A stretch of 64,000 nt of DNA from Aminobacter sp. AP02 (GCF_003148805.1 NZ_QGGX01000006.1:124001-188000); one strand, 5' to 3'; positions 28,114 through 37,543 are shown, numbered from the stretch's first letter. Made by a program: numbers and translations. Notes: a model not told the origin generated them from the sequence alone.

Positions 28114-29235
28114 ATGCTCAATACCTATACAAGCTACCACCTGATCGCGAGGGACATCGGCAAGGCAATCGGCCGTGTCGAGTCTCAGCCCACCGTCGAG
28201 CGCGAGACCGAGTATTATCTAAAGAACATCAAGAACGTGAAGTCGATCGACGAGTTCGTCAAGAACGACCGTCTGTTCAAGTACGCCATGAAGGCACACG
28301 GCCTGCAGGATATGGCCTACGCCAAGGCATTCATGGTCAAGGCGCTGAAGGAAGGCATCACCGACAAGGACAGCTTCGCCAACAAGCTGACCGACAAGCG
28401 CTATGCCGAGTTCGTCAAGAGTTTCAACTTCGCCGAACTCGGCGCGCAGGCAACCACCTACAACAAGGCCCAGCAAGGTGCCGTCGATCAATACCTGATC
28501 AAGGTGGAACTTGCCGGACTCGATCCCAAGTCGGAAGCCGTCCAGAAAGAGGTGAAGTACTACCTCGACAACATCGTCAAGGTGAAGTCCGCCAAGGATC
28601 TCCTGGGCGACGACAGGCTGTACGCCTTCGCCATGAACGCCTTGGGCATCGAAGCTTCGATCCCCAACAAGGACATGATGGAGAAGGTCCTGGCAGGTGG
28701 CGTTCGCGACCCCAAAAGCTACGCCAACCAGATGACGGACAAGCGCTACGCCGCATTCGCCGCTGTCTACAATTTCGAGGCCTATGGCGAAACGGCCACG
28801 ACCACCAACCCCTCCCAACGGCCGTCCGTCGACAAGTTCATGCGCCAGACGCTGGAGGAAAATGCCGGCAAGGACAATGAAGGCGTGCGCCTCGCGCTCT
28901 ATTTCGAACGCAAGGCATCGACTATCACCAGCTTCTACCAGGTGCTCGCCGATCCGGCACTCGCCAAGGTCGTGCGCACGGCGCTTGCCCTGCCCGAATC
29001 CTTCGCTGGCGCCGATATCGACCGCCAGGTCGCTCTGTTTGAAAGCAAGCTCAAGGTCGAGGACTTCTCCGATCCCAAGAAGCTCGGCGAATTCATGAAG
29101 CGCTTCACCAGCCTTTGGGAAATCAACAACCCCAGCTCACCGGTACAGGCCTCCGTCGGCGTGCTTTTCGGCGGGTCGCCCGCCGCTGGAGTGTCGACCG
29201 ACCTGCTGTTTGCCATGCAGAAGCTGAGGTTCTAA
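28114..29235 (+). CDS. DUF1217-family flagellar locus protein (three internal repeats)
   Basis: A 373-residue protein made of three ~110-residue DUF1217-type units. Units one and two each contain a YYL(K/D)NI segment, then DDRL(F/Y) or NDRLF, and end with a (T/M)DKRYA motif followed by FNF or YNF. The third is more divergent. No signal peptide or membrane span is seen. The gene sits between motA and flgF, as a DUF1217-type gene does in related rhizobial clusters, and it leads the rightward flgF-fliI operon. The role is unknown; its place among export and rod genes suggests a secreted or chaperone-like flagellar component. Confidence 0.75.
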   Translation: MLNTYTSYHLIARDIGKAIGRVESQPTVERETEYYLKNIKNVKSIDEFVKNDRLFKYAMKAHGLQDMAYAKAFMVKALKEGITDKDSFANKLTDKRYAEFVKSFNFAELGAQATTYNKAQQGAVDQYLIKVELAGLDPKSEAVQKEVKYYLDNIVKVKSAKDLLGDDRLYAFAMNALGIEASIPNKDMMEKVLAGGVRDPKSYANQMTDKRYAAFAAVYNFEAYGETATTTNPSQRPSVDKFMRQTLEENAGKDNEGVRLALYFERKASTITSFYQVLADPALAKVVRTALALPESFAGADIDRQVALFESKLKVEDFSDPKKLGEFMKRFTSLWEINNPSSPVQASVGVLFGGSPAAGVSTDLLFAMQKLRF

Positions 29236-29242
29236 GGACATC

Positions 29243-29965
29243 ATGCAAAACGGTCTCTACGTCGCCCTCTCGGCCCAGGTTGCGCTTGAAAAGCGCCTCA
29301 ACACCATCGCTGACAACGTCGCCAACGCGTCCACCGTCGGCTTCCGCGCCACAGGCGTGAAGTTCGAGGACGTCGTCTCCGGCCTCGGCCAGAAGTCGGT
29401 GTCCTTCACCTCGCCAGGCGACACCTATCTTTCGACCCAGCATGGCGGCATGCGTGAAACCGGCAATCCGTTCGACTTCGCTATCCGTGGCGGCGCCTGG
29501 TTCGGCATCGACACGCCAGCGGGCGTGGTGATGACCCGCGACGGCCGCTTCTCCATGACCCAGGACGGCCAGCTCGTCTCCGTCGAGGGCCACCCGGTGC
29601 TCGACGCTGGCGGCGCGCCGATACAGCTCGACCCACGTGCCGGCCCCCCGACTGCGGGCGCCGACGGCGCGCTGCGCCAGGGTGATCGTCAGGTTGGCGC
29701 CATCGGCCTCTACGATTTCGACCCCGGCGTGAATTTCGTCCGCTACGGCAATTCGGGCGTCGTGCCGCCGACACCGCCCCAGCCGATCGTCGACCGCATG
29801 GACGCAGGCATCGTCCAGGGCTTTGTCGAGGAGTCCAACGTCAATCCGATCAAGGAAATGACCAAGCTGATCATGGTTCAGCGCGCCTTTGAAAACACAG
29901 CCGCCCTGATACGCCAGAACGAGGCTTCCTTCTCCGACGCCATCAAGACGCTCGGCTCGAAATAA
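29243..29965 (+). CDS. flgF: flagellar proximal rod protein FlgF
   Basis: A 240-residue rod protein exported by the flagellar type III system. The N-terminal signature LNTIADNVANASTVGFR and the C-terminal QGFVEESNVNPIKEMTKL are diagnostic of rod/hook family proteins, and the length fits FlgF rather than FlgG. It ends immediately before the GTG of fliI. Confidence 0.93.
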   Translation: MQNGLYVALSAQVALEKRLNTIADNVANASTVGFRATGVKFEDVVSGLGQKSVSFTSPGDTYLSTQHGGMRETGNPFDFAIRGGAWFGIDTPAGVVMTRDGRFSMTQDGQLVSVEGHPVLDAGGAPIQLDPRAGPPTAGADGALRQGDRQVGAIGLYDFDPGVNFVRYGNSGVVPPTPPQPIVDRMDAGIVQGFVEESNVNPIKEMTKLIMVQRAFENTAALIRQNEASFSDAIKTLGSK

Positions 29966-31366
29966 GTGAGCACGTCCCTGACCGCCATCCGCAACGGGCC
30001 ACAGCCGGTGCACGACAACCGGCTTGAAGCGCTCGAACGCATCCAACACCGTTTTGCCGATGATCGCCTGCTGGTCAGACGTGGCGGACAGGTGAGGGAA
30101 ATCGCTCCGACGCACTACAAGGTCGGCGGACTGTCCGCGAGCGCGCGGCTTGGCGACATCGTCGAGCATCGCGGCCATGGCCGCAACCGTCGGGGCGAGA
30201 TCGTTCAGATCGCCCGAGACGAAGTACTGGTCGCACCTTACGAAAGCAGCGGCGAGGTCGGTGTCGGCGACGCCGTCTTCACCCGTGGCCCCATTTCGAT
30301 CACCCCGCATCCGAGCTGGCGCGGCCGAGCCATTGACGCTCTTGGCCGCCCCATCGACAACGGCGGGCCGCTGATCCGCGATGGCAAGCAGGACGCCGCC
30401 GAAGCCGTGCCGCCCGCGGCACTGGCGCGCCAGCGCGTTGAAACCGGTTTCAATACAGGTGTCCGCGTCATCGACATCTTCACCCCGCTCTGCTTCGGCC
30501 AGCGCATGGGCATCTTCGCCGGCTCCGGGGTCGGCAAATCGACGCTGCTTGCCATGCTTGCCGGGGCCGATGCTTTCGACACGGTCGTCGTCGCCCTGAT
30601 CGGCGAGCGCGGCCGCGAAGTCCGCGAATTCCTCGAAGACACGATCGGCGCCGCTTCCATGGCCAAGACGGTCGCCGTCGTTGCCACTTCCGACGAGAGC
30701 GCGATGATGCGCCGCCGCGCGCCCGACACCGCAATGCGCGTCGCCGAGCATTTCCGCGACCGTGGCGACCGGGTGCTTCTGGTGCTGGATTCGATCACCC
30801 GCTTTGCTCATGCGTTGCGCGAGGTTGCCATCGGCGCCGGCGAACCGCCGGTCGCGCGCGGCTATCCCGCGTCAGTCTTCACCGACCTGCCCAAGCTGCT
30901 CGAACGCGCCGGCCCCGGCATGGAAGGCACCGGCTCGATCACGGCGATCATCTCCGTGCTCATCGACGGCGACGACCACAACGATCCGGTCGCCGATTCC
31001 GTCCGCGGCATCCTGGACGGCCACGTTGTGCTCGACCGCTCGATCGCCGAACAGGGGCGTTATCCGCCGGTCAATCCCCTGGCATCGATCTCGCGTCTGG
31101 CCGGCAAGGCCTGGACCCCCGAGCAGCGCCAGCTTGTCAGCAAGCTCAAGGCACTGATTTCACGCTTCGAGGACACGCGCGACATCCGTCTGCTCGGTGC
31201 CTACCAGCCCGGCGCCGACGCCGATCTCGATCTGGCGGTACGCCAGGTTCCCGTGATCTACGAGGCATTGGGCCAATCACCAGCCGATGGACCGTCGCTC
31301 GACCCGTTCTCCGATCTCGCACGCCATCTGAAAGCCAAGGATAGAGCCAATGTTCAGGCGGAATGA
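29966..31366 (+). CDS. fliI: flagellar export ATPase FliI
   Basis: A 466-residue cytoplasmic ATPase related to the F1 beta subunit that supports export of flagellar substrates. Walker A is GSGVGKST, Walker B lies in RVLLVLDSITR, and the family PPVNPLASISRL stretch is present. Translation starts at GTG 29966, directly after the flgF stop. Its 3' end overlaps the next gene by 17 bp. The regulator FliH is not adjacent; a FliH-like gene lies after fliF. Confidence 0.95.
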   Translation: MSTSLTAIRNGPQPVHDNRLEALERIQHRFADDRLLVRRGGQVREIAPTHYKVGGLSASARLGDIVEHRGHGRNRRGEIVQIARDEVLVAPYESSGEVGVGDAVFTRGPISITPHPSWRGRAIDALGRPIDNGGPLIRDGKQDAAEAVPPAALARQRVETGFNTGVRVIDIFTPLCFGQRMGIFAGSGVGKSTLLAMLAGADAFDTVVVALIGERGREVREFLEDTIGAASMAKTVAVVATSDESAMMRRRAPDTAMRVAEHFRDRGDRVLLVLDSITRFAHALREVAIGAGEPPVARGYPASVFTDLPKLLERAGPGMEGTGSITAIISVLIDGDDHNDPVADSVRGILDGHVVLDRSIAEQGRYPPVNPLASISRLAGKAWTPEQRQLVSKLKALISRFEDTRDIRLLGAYQPGADADLDLAVRQVPVIYEALGQSPADGPSLDPFSDLARHLKAKDRANVQAE

Positions 31367-31979
31367 CCCGGCAAGCGAGTTCCTCGAAATGATCGGGTGC
31401 AAGGACAAGCCGCGCACGCTGCTGCAGCGCCTCGGCTTGAGGCGCGGGCCGCTTACCATCACCCCAACGCGCGAAAAGCGCGATCATCGAAGCGACTTTG
31501 TCATCGCAGGGCTGGGCATTGCGCTCGGGCTCACCTGCGCGCTGTTTCCCTGGTACATCTTCTTCAACCAGGACAAGTTCGGCATCCGGGCGATGAAATT
31601 TTCCGGCGGCGGCCAAAACGAACAGCCGATTCCGCTGGCACTGGGCCAGCAGGTCGAACGGGTCGGCGCCCCAATGTCGGTCGAAGACATTCCGCCGATG
31701 AAGCTCGACCTGTTCGCCACCGGCTCGCTTCGCTCCGACAAGGACGATGCTGTTGGGGTTCCCGGCATAGCCGAACAGCCCTTCCCCGGACCTAAGATCG
31801 AATTCAAGCTCGTTCACATCGCCAATGGTCGGGCGATGGTCGAAGATGACGCCGGTGTCTGGGTTGTCCAGCGCGGCTCCGTTCTGCCCGACTCTAGCCG
31901 TGTCGCCTCGATCGAACAGCGCGACGGCAAATGGGTGCTCGTCACCTCCCGCGAAGAGGTCTTCCAGGTCTCGCGTTGA
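31350..31979 (+). CDS. single-span membrane protein of the flagellar cluster, function unknown
   Basis: A 209-residue protein with an N-terminal basic cytoplasmic part (~48 residues), one membrane span at about residues 49-70 (AGLGIALGLTCALFPWYIFF) and a periplasmic part ending in a compact beta-rich domain of ~55 residues (from IEFKLVH). That last domain is reminiscent of small periplasmic domains of pilus or secretion accessory proteins, but I do not recognise a named family. The 17-bp overlap with fliI implies cotranslation. A role in export or basal-body assembly is likely but unproven. Confidence 0.65.
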   Translation: MFRRNDPASEFLEMIGCKDKPRTLLQRLGLRRGPLTITPTREKRDHRSDFVIAGLGIALGLTCALFPWYIFFNQDKFGIRAMKFSGGGQNEQPIPLALGQQVERVGAPMSVEDIPPMKLDLFATGSLRSDKDDAVGVPGIAEQPFPGPKIEFKLVHIANGRAMVEDDAGVWVVQRGSVLPDSSRVASIEQRDGKWVLVTSREEVFQVSR

Positions 31980-31983
31980 GCGG

Positions 31984-32024
31984 TTCCGGCTTCCGGCTTC
32001 CGGCTTCCGGCTTCCGGCTTCCGG
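31984..32024 (+). repeat. tandem heptamer repeat TTCCGGC, five perfect copies plus a partial sixth
   Basis: Five consecutive TTCCGGC units are followed by TTCCGG, directly after the stop of the preceding gene and ~85 bp before flgB. Such simple repeats can vary in copy number by slippage. It overlaps no gene. Confidence 0.9.
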
Positions 32025-32054
32025 GAATGGAACAGGCGCCCAGGGCCGCCGCGC

Positions 32055-32082
32055 AAGGCCCGCGCAAGACTGAGGCAATAGT
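32055..32082 (+). promoter_or_regulatory. shared flagellar 28-bp element, copy upstream of flgB
   Basis: AAGGCCCGCGCAAG, 8 bases, AATAGT, starting 54 bp before the flgB ATG. It keeps the CGCGCAAG core and the TAG at the same spacing as the other copies. Confidence 0.55.
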
Positions 32083-32108
32083 GTTTGGAAATCTGCTCGG
32101 AGATTTCC

Positions 32109-32489
32109 ATGGACCCCGTCAACCTGTTCGATCTGGCCGCCCAGCAGGCACGCTGGCTCTCGGTGCGTCAGAACACCATCGCCGGTAACGTCGCCAACGC
32201 CAACACGCCTGGCTATCGCACCAACGAGATAGAGCCGTTCGAGCGCGTGCTTGATCGTTCACGTGTTGCCATGGCATCGACCCAGACGGGCCACCTCACC
32301 GGCGGTGCCACCGAGGCCGGCTACGCTGTCAAGCCTGAACAGCCCAGGCACGCGGTCCTGCCCTCCGACAACACTGTCGCCGTCGAAGACGAGTTGATGA
32401 AGGCCGGCGAAGTTCGCCGCTCCTTCGAGCTCAATACCGCCATCGTCAAAGCCTTCCACCGCATGATCATGCTCAGCACGAAGGCCTGA
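32109..32489 (+). CDS. flgB: flagellar proximal rod protein FlgB
   Basis: A ~126-residue rod protein. The N-terminal motif [16 protein letters not shown] and the C-terminal helix typical of rod proteins are present. ATG 32109 is chosen over 32085 because GGAG lies 7 nt upstream and the protein then begins with the usual [10 protein letters not shown]. It opens the run flgB-flgC-fliE-flgG. Confidence 0.93.
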   Translation: MDPVNLFDLAAQQARWLSVRQNTIAGNVANANTPGYRTNEIEPFERVLDRSRVAMASTQTGHLTGGATEAGYAVKPEQPRHAVLPSDNTVAVEDELMKAGEVRRSFELNTAIVKAFHRMIMLSTKA

Positions 32490-32494
32490 CAGGA

Positions 32495-32914
32495 ATGGAT
32501 CCGCTCGTCTCAGCCCTCAAGGTCGCGGGCTCCGGTCTCGGAGCCCAGTCCGAACGCCTTCGCATCGTTTCGGAAAACCTTGCCAACGCCCAGTCGACCG
32601 GCAACACGCCCGGCGCCGACCCCTATCGCCGCAAGACAGTCAGCTTCGCCGCCGAACTCGACCGCGCGACCGGCGGATCGACGGTTGAGATCGCCTCGAT
32701 CGGTCACGACCAGTCCGCGTTTCCGCTGGAATTCCAGCCCGGCAACGAGGCAGCCGACGCCAACGGCTACGTCAAGATGCCCAACGTCAATGTCATCATC
32801 GAAATGGCCGACATGACCGAAGCCAACCGTTCCTACGAAGCCAACCTGCAAGTCATCAAGCAGGCGCGCGACCTAATTTCCATGACCATTGACCTTATGA
32901 GGAGCCAGTCATGA
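32495..32914 (+). CDS. flgC: flagellar proximal rod protein FlgC
   Basis: A 139-residue rod protein. [23 protein letters not shown] is the FlgC signature region, and the C-terminus ([14 protein letters not shown]) fits the family. Its stop overlaps the fliE start by 4 bp. Confidence 0.94.
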   Translation: MDPLVSALKVAGSGLGAQSERLRIVSENLANAQSTGNTPGADPYRRKTVSFAAELDRATGGSTVEIASIGHDQSAFPLEFQPGNEAADANGYVKMPNVNVIIEMADMTEANRSYEANLQVIKQARDLISMTIDLMRSQS

Positions 32915-33222
32915 TCGGCAGCATCAGCCCAATCGGCACGCAGCTACTGAGCAAGCCGACAAGCGTCGCGCCCGAGGCCGGCGCAGCTGCGTCCGGTACA
33001 GTCGCCCAGTCCTTCGCCGCGGCCCTTTCGGACGCCGCCGCGCAGGCCCATGCCACGTTGCGTCAGGCAGAGCAGCTTTCGCTCGATGGCCTCCAAGGCA
33101 AAGCCGACACCCGCCAGGTTGTCGACGCGGTGATGAGCGCCGAGCAGGCGCTGCAGGCGGCTGTCGCGATCCGCGACAAGATCGTCACAGCCTATCTCGA
33201 AGTCAGCCGCATGGGCATCTGA
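32911..33222 (+). CDS. fliE: flagellar hook-basal body protein FliE
   Basis: A 103-residue adaptor joining the MS ring to the rod. An Ala-rich helical body is followed by the conserved [21 protein letters not shown] helix and a final YLEVSRMGI. It is coupled to flgC by ATGA and followed by flgG. Confidence 0.93.
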   Translation: MIGSISPIGTQLLSKPTSVAPEAGAAASGTVAQSFAAALSDAAAQAHATLRQAEQLSLDGLQGKADTRQVVDAVMSAEQALQAAVAIRDKIVTAYLEVSRMGI

Positions 33223-33233
33223 GGAACATCCCG

Positions 33234-34022
33234 ATGAAAGCGCTTGCCATCGCCGCGACGGGTATGAACGCCCAGCAAACCAATCTCGAGGTGATCGCGA
33301 ACAACATCGCGAACATCAACACCACCGGCTACAAGCGCGCCCGCGCCGAATTTTCCGACCTGCTCTACCAGGTCGACCGTTTGCAGGGCGTGCCCAACCG
33401 CGCCAATTCGGCGATCGTGCCGGAAGGCGTCGCCATCGGCCTCGGCGTCAAGACGGCGGCAGTCCGCAACGTCCACATCCAGGGCGGCCTCACCAGTACA
33501 AGCAACGAATTCGACCTCGCGCTATCGGGTAAAGGCTGGTTCCAGGTCGAGGGTGCCGACGGCCAGACGCTTTATACCCGCGCCGGCTCGTTCAACAAGA
33601 ACGCCACCGGCCAGCTGGTCACGGTTGACGGCTTCAACGTCATCCCGGCAATCACCGTGCCGCAGGATGCGGTCGAGGTCATCGTCAACAATTCCGGCCA
33701 GGTCTTTGCCCGGATCGACGGCCAGGCGGCTCTCCAGCCGCTTGGCGACCTGACGCTCGCCAATTTCGCCAATGAGGCAGGTCTGATGCCGCTCGGCGAC
33801 AACCTCTTCCAGGAAACCGAAGCCTCCGGTGCCGCCAATGTCGGCGTACCAGGCGATCCGGGCTACGCCACGATCAAGCAGGGCTATCTGGAAAATTCCA
33901 ACGTCGATCCGGTCAAGGAAATCACCGAGCTGATTTCGGCCCAGCGCGCTTACGAGATGAATTCCAAGGTCATCCAGGCTGCCGACGAGATGGCCGCCGT
34001 CGTTTCCAAGAATATCCGGTGA
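33234..34022 (+). CDS. flgG: flagellar distal rod protein FlgG
   Basis: A 262-residue distal rod protein. It shows [15 protein letters not shown] at the N-terminus and [19 protein letters not shown] near the C-terminus, the standard FlgG ends. Length is normal. Its stop overlaps the GTG start of flgA. Confidence 0.96.
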   Translation: MKALAIAATGMNAQQTNLEVIANNIANINTTGYKRARAEFSDLLYQVDRLQGVPNRANSAIVPEGVAIGLGVKTAAVRNVHIQGGLTSTSNEFDLALSGKGWFQVEGADGQTLYTRAGSFNKNATGQLVTVDGFNVIPAITVPQDAVEVIVNNSGQVFARIDGQAALQPLGDLTLANFANEAGLMPLGDNLFQETEASGAANVGVPGDPGYATIKQGYLENSNVDPVKEITELISAQRAYEMNSKVIQAADEMAAVVSKNIR

Positions 34023-34501
34023 AGATCATGCGGCGACGGAACGCCCTCCTCCATATCCGCGCGGCGGCACTCGCGTTCGCCATGCTTGGCAGCGCAGCGA
34101 TGGCTGCCGAGCAGGAGGTCGTGCTCGTTCCCAACCGCGTCATCTATCCGGGCGAGACAATTGCCTTGTCCTCGCTCAAGGAAGTCACCCTCAAGCCGGG
34201 CAGGGTTCGTCCCGACGCGGTTGCGACGCTTGCCGATGAACTCGACGGCCGGATTGCAAAGCGTACGCTACTGCCTGGCCGCTACATCCCCGTCAACGCG
34301 CTGCGCGAGGCCTGGCTGGTCGACCGCGGCGCTTCCGTGCAGGTCGTCTTTGCGACTGGCGCGCTATTGATCTCCGCTGCCGCGGTCACGCTTGAACCGG
34401 GCTCGGCAGGCGACGTCGTAAAGGTGCGCAACATAGACAGCGGCAAAGTTCTCTCAGGCACGATCATGGCCGACGGCTCGATCCGTGTGGGTGCAATATG
34501 A
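34019..34501 (+). CDS. flgA: flagellar P-ring assembly chaperone FlgA
   Basis: A 160-residue periplasmic chaperone for P-ring formation. A signal peptide ends near AAMAAEQ; the SAF-like domain follows with [10 protein letters not shown] and the late [12 protein letters not shown]. Translation probably starts at GTG 34019, overlapping the flgG stop (GTGA), or at ATG 34028. It is coupled to flgI by ATGA. Confidence 0.9.
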   Translation: MKIMRRRNALLHIRAAALAFAMLGSAAMAAEQEVVLVPNRVIYPGETIALSSLKEVTLKPGRVRPDAVATLADELDGRIAKRTLLPGRYIPVNALREAWLVDRGASVQVVFATGALLISAAAVTLEPGSAGDVVKVRNIDSGKVLSGTIMADGSIRVGAI

Positions 34502-35724
34502 TCCGCAGACTGTTGCTTGCGGCAGTCGCCGTACTTGGCCTCCAGAGCGCTCATGCCGACGGTCCAGACGGCGTTCCCGCCTCCGAACTGGCCAAGCGCA
34601 GCGGCAAGGGCGACGATGCCTTCGCGAACCTCGGCGATGGGGGGAAGCAGACCACGCTCAACAGCGGCGGCGCCAATCTCATCAATGTGCGCGTCAAGGA
34701 TGTCGCCTCTCTACAGGAATCCCGCGACAACCAGCTTGTCGGCTACGGTCTCGTGATCGGCCTGCCGGGCACCGGCGACAGCCTGCGCAACTCGCCCTTC
34801 ACCGAGCAGTCGATCCGCGCGATGCTCGAAAATCTGGGCATCGCCTCGGAAGATGGTCGCCTGCGCGTCAAGAACGTCGCTGCGGTCGTCGTCACTGCCA
34901 ACATGCCGGCGTTCGTCCAGTCCGGCGCCCGCATCGACGTCAACGTCTCGTCGCTCGGCGACGCCACCGCGATCTCGGGCGGCACGCTGGTGATGACTCC
35001 GCTCAAGGCGCCCGACGGCGAAATCTACGCCGTCGCCCAAGGTTCGGTGATGGTCGGAGGGTTCGCGGCCCAGGGCAATGCGGAAAAGGTCATCCAGGGC
35101 GTGCCCACTGCAGGACGTGTTCCCAATGGCGCTATCGTCGAGCGCGAGGTCAAGGCCCGCTTCGGTGACGAGAACGTTCTGACGCTGCAGCTCTTCAACC
35201 CGGATTTCTCGACTGCCGTCCGCATCGCCGACGCCGTCAACGACTACGCCCGCCACCGTTTCGGCAAGCGCGTCGCCGGCGAGCAGGATTCGCGTACCGT
35301 CGTCATCCGCAAGCCCGAGGGCATTTCGACCGCACGCTTCTATGCCGAACTCGAAAACCTGATGGTCATGTCCGACACTCCCGCGCGCGTCGTAGTCGAC
35401 GAACGCACCGGTACCATCGTCATCGGCAACGAGGTCAAGATCTCGCGCGTCGCCATCAGCCACGGCACGCTCACCGTGCGCATCACCGAACAGCCACGCG
35501 TCGTCCAGCCCGAACCCTTCGCACGCGGCCAGACCGCCATCGAGGACTACACCGTCATCGAGACGGAGCGCCCGGACTCGAAACTGGCCATGCTCGACGG
35601 TCCCGACCTGCAGACGCTGGTCGCCGGCCTCAACCGCCTCGGCGTCAAGCCGGACGGCATCATCGCAATACTCCAGGGCATCAAGTCGGCCGGCGCGCTG
35701 CAGGCCGATCTGGTGGTGCAGTAA
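34498..35724 (+). CDS. flgI: flagellar P-ring protein FlgI
   Basis: A 408-residue periplasmic P-ring subunit. A signal peptide ends near SAHAD. The conserved domain begins about residue 63 with VKDVASLQESRDNQLVGYG; between the two lies a ~40-residue Gly/Asp/Lys-rich linker that typical FlgI proteins lack or keep much shorter. The C-terminal region with IEDYTVIETERPDS and LNRLGVKPDGIIAIL is normal. Confidence 0.94.
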   Translation: MIRRLLLAAVAVLGLQSAHADGPDGVPASELAKRSGKGDDAFANLGDGGKQTTLNSGGANLINVRVKDVASLQESRDNQLVGYGLVIGLPGTGDSLRNSPFTEQSIRAMLENLGIASEDGRLRVKNVAAVVVTANMPAFVQSGARIDVNVSSLGDATAISGGTLVMTPLKAPDGEIYAVAQGSVMVGGFAAQGNAEKVIQGVPTAGRVPNGAIVEREVKARFGDENVLTLQLFNPDFSTAVRIADAVNDYARHRFGKRVAGEQDSRTVVIRKPEGISTARFYAELENLMVMSDTPARVVVDERTGTIVIGNEVKISRVAISHGTLTVRITEQPRVVQPEPFARGQTAIEDYTVIETERPDSKLAMLDGPDLQTLVAGLNRLGVKPDGIIAILQGIKSAGALQADLVVQ

Positions 35725-35727
35725 GCC

Positions 35728-36327
35728 ATGGCCATGACCGCAAGCCTTCTCCAGACGTTCCGCAGCCAGGCCCTCGCGGCCGCGGCACTTGCGATTATCG
35801 CTACTCACGGCGGCTCGGCCCATGCCGAACAGCTGCTCGTTCAGGGCACCCCGACGCAGGTCATGCCGCGTGAGGTAAAGCCTCAAATTTCGTCCGAGCA
35901 CACCGCGACAATCCCGCCAAACACGATCGAGCCGAGTGAAGTCGAACGCTTCTGCTCCAACATAGCCGACGCAGCCCGCGACCGCCGCTACGCGCTTCAG
36001 GCCGAGGAACTGAGGAAGCTCCAGGCAGAGGTCGACAAGCGCATCGCGCTGCTCGAGGAACGACGCACCGAGTACGAAACCTGGCTCAAGCGTCGCGAGG
36101 TCTTCCTTGCCCGCGCCGAGGAAGGCGTCGTCCAGATCTATTCGCGCATGAAGCCCGATGCTGCGGCCGAGCGCCTGGCGGTGATGAATGTCGATCTCGC
36201 CGCAGCCATCCTGATGAAGCTCGACGCGCGCAAGTCGAGCGTCATCCTCAACGAGATGGAAAGCAACTCGGCTGCCGAACTCACCCGCATCATGGCAAGC
36301 GCATCCCGCCGGGAAGACCCAACATGA
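35728..36327 (+). CDS. motE: motility protein MotE (periplasmic chaperone of MotC)
   Basis: A 199-residue protein with a signal peptide ending near SAHAEQ, a central coiled-coil segment (about residues 85-125, rich in Glu/Lys/Arg) and a C-terminal MgtE-N-like helical domain (MKPDAAAERLAVM). In Sinorhizobium MotE is described as a chaperone that stabilises the periplasmic motor protein MotC. The position between flgI and flgH matches that genome. It overlaps flgH by 4 bp. Confidence 0.85.
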   Translation: MAMTASLLQTFRSQALAAAALAIIATHGGSAHAEQLLVQGTPTQVMPREVKPQISSEHTATIPPNTIEPSEVERFCSNIADAARDRRYALQAEELRKLQAEVDKRIALLEERRTEYETWLKRREVFLARAEEGVVQIYSRMKPDAAAERLAVMNVDLAAAILMKLDARKSSVILNEMESNSAAELTRIMASASRREDPT

Positions 36328-37028
36328 TTAGAAAAGCCCTCCTCGCAGCCTCGCTCGCCAGCCTCGCCGGCTGCGCCACCGACCTGAAGGAAATCAACAA
36401 GGAGCCGACGATGTCGGCGGTCGGTTCCGGCATCGAGGACGGCAGTTCGTCGATGTACCGCTATCCTGAATCGCCCTCGGCACCGCCCAAGCGTTTTTCG
36501 CTGTGGCAGGACAAGCAGAGCCGCCTGTTCACCGACCCGCGCGCGCTGCAGGCGGGCGACATTCTCACCGTCAGGATCGAGATCGACGACAAGGCGCGTT
36601 TCAAGAATGAGTCCGAGCGCCAGCGCACGTCCAGCCGCGGCCTCGGCATGGGCCTCGATCTCGAATGGGACGGGGCCGGCACCAGCGGCTCGGCCGACGC
36701 AAACATCGACTCGAAATCCAAGTTCACGGGTGACGGTGCCACTGCCCGCTCGGAAAAGCTGAACCTGCTCGTCGCCGCGGTCGTCATGGAAGTGCTGCCC
36801 AATGGCAACATGATGATCCGCGGATCTCAGGAGGTCCGCGTCAACGCCGAACTGCGCGTGCTGACCATCGCCGGCATCGTGCGCCCGACCGACATCGGGC
36901 CGCACAACACCATTCCATATGAGCGCATCGCCGAAGCCCGCATCTCCTATGGCGGACGTGGCCGCATCACCGAGGTACAGCAGCCGCCATACGGCCAGCA
37001 ATTCCTCGATCAGGTCCTCCCGTTCTAG
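36324..37028 (+). CDS. flgH: flagellar L-ring lipoprotein FlgH
   Basis: A 234-residue outer-membrane lipoprotein that forms the L ring. The lipobox is LAGC (cysteine at residue 18). LWQDKQSRLFTDPRALQAGDI and the final GRGRITEVQQPPYGQQ are family signatures. It is coupled to motE and followed by fliL after 8 bp. Confidence 0.95.
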   Translation: MIRKALLAASLASLAGCATDLKEINKEPTMSAVGSGIEDGSSSMYRYPESPSAPPKRFSLWQDKQSRLFTDPRALQAGDILTVRIEIDDKARFKNESERQRTSSRGLGMGLDLEWDGAGTSGSADANIDSKSKFTGDGATARSEKLNLLVAAVVMEVLPNGNMMIRGSQEVRVNAELRVLTIAGIVRPTDIGPHNTIPYERIAEARISYGGRGRITEVQQPPYGQQFLDQVLPF

Positions 37029-37036
37029 GTCCGGTC

Positions 37037-37543
37037 ATGACAGCAATGGAACAGTTCTCCCCCCAAAAGCCCGGACCATCGTTGGTCGTCCAGATCGGCA
37101 TCCTGCTTATGATGACCTCAGCGGCCATCGGCATGGGTTGGGTGTCCGGCGGCTACCTCAGGGGCGAAGCCAAGCCAGCCGAGCAGGCTGCCAGCGAGGC
37201 AGCAAAACCAGGCGCTCCGGCTAAAGCCAGCACCGATCATGGCAACGCCTCCCTGGCCGCTGCCACGGTAGTTCAGCTCCCCACCATCACCGCGAACCTC
37301 GCCGCACCCGACACGATGTGGGTCCGCCTCGAGGTCTCGCTGGTACTCGACGCGCCGCAGCCGCCCGAACTCGCCGTTCGCGTCCATCAGGACCTGGTTG
37401 CCTTCGTGCGCACGCTCAGGATCCATCAGCTCCAGGGTGCCAGTGCTTTCCGCCACCTCAAGACCGACCTCGACGAACGCGCCGCTGTCCGCAGCGACGG
37501 CCACGTCAAGGAAGTGCTGATCAGAACGTTGTTGTTCGAATGA
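37037..37543 (+). CDS. fliL: flagellar basal-body-associated protein FliL
   Basis: A 168-residue inner-membrane protein with a single N-terminal span (about residues 17-38) and a periplasmic domain (VQLPTITANLA, then a C-terminal VKEVLIRTLLFE). FliL proteins surround and stabilise stator units. Its stop overlaps the fliP start by 4 bp. Confidence 0.88.
   Translation: MTAMEQFSPQKPGPSLVVQIGILLMMTSAAIGMGWVSGGYLRGEAKPAEQAASEAAKPGAPAKASTDHGNASLAAATVVQLPTITANLAAPDTMWVRLEVSLVLDAPQPPELAVRVHQDLVAFVRTLRIHQLQGASAFRHLKTDLDERAAVRSDGHVKEVLIRTLLFE

Noticed and set aside
29123-30811. 562-codon minus-strand frame across flgF and fliI
   Set aside because: Antisense to two clear flagellar genes, with no ribosome site or known motif.
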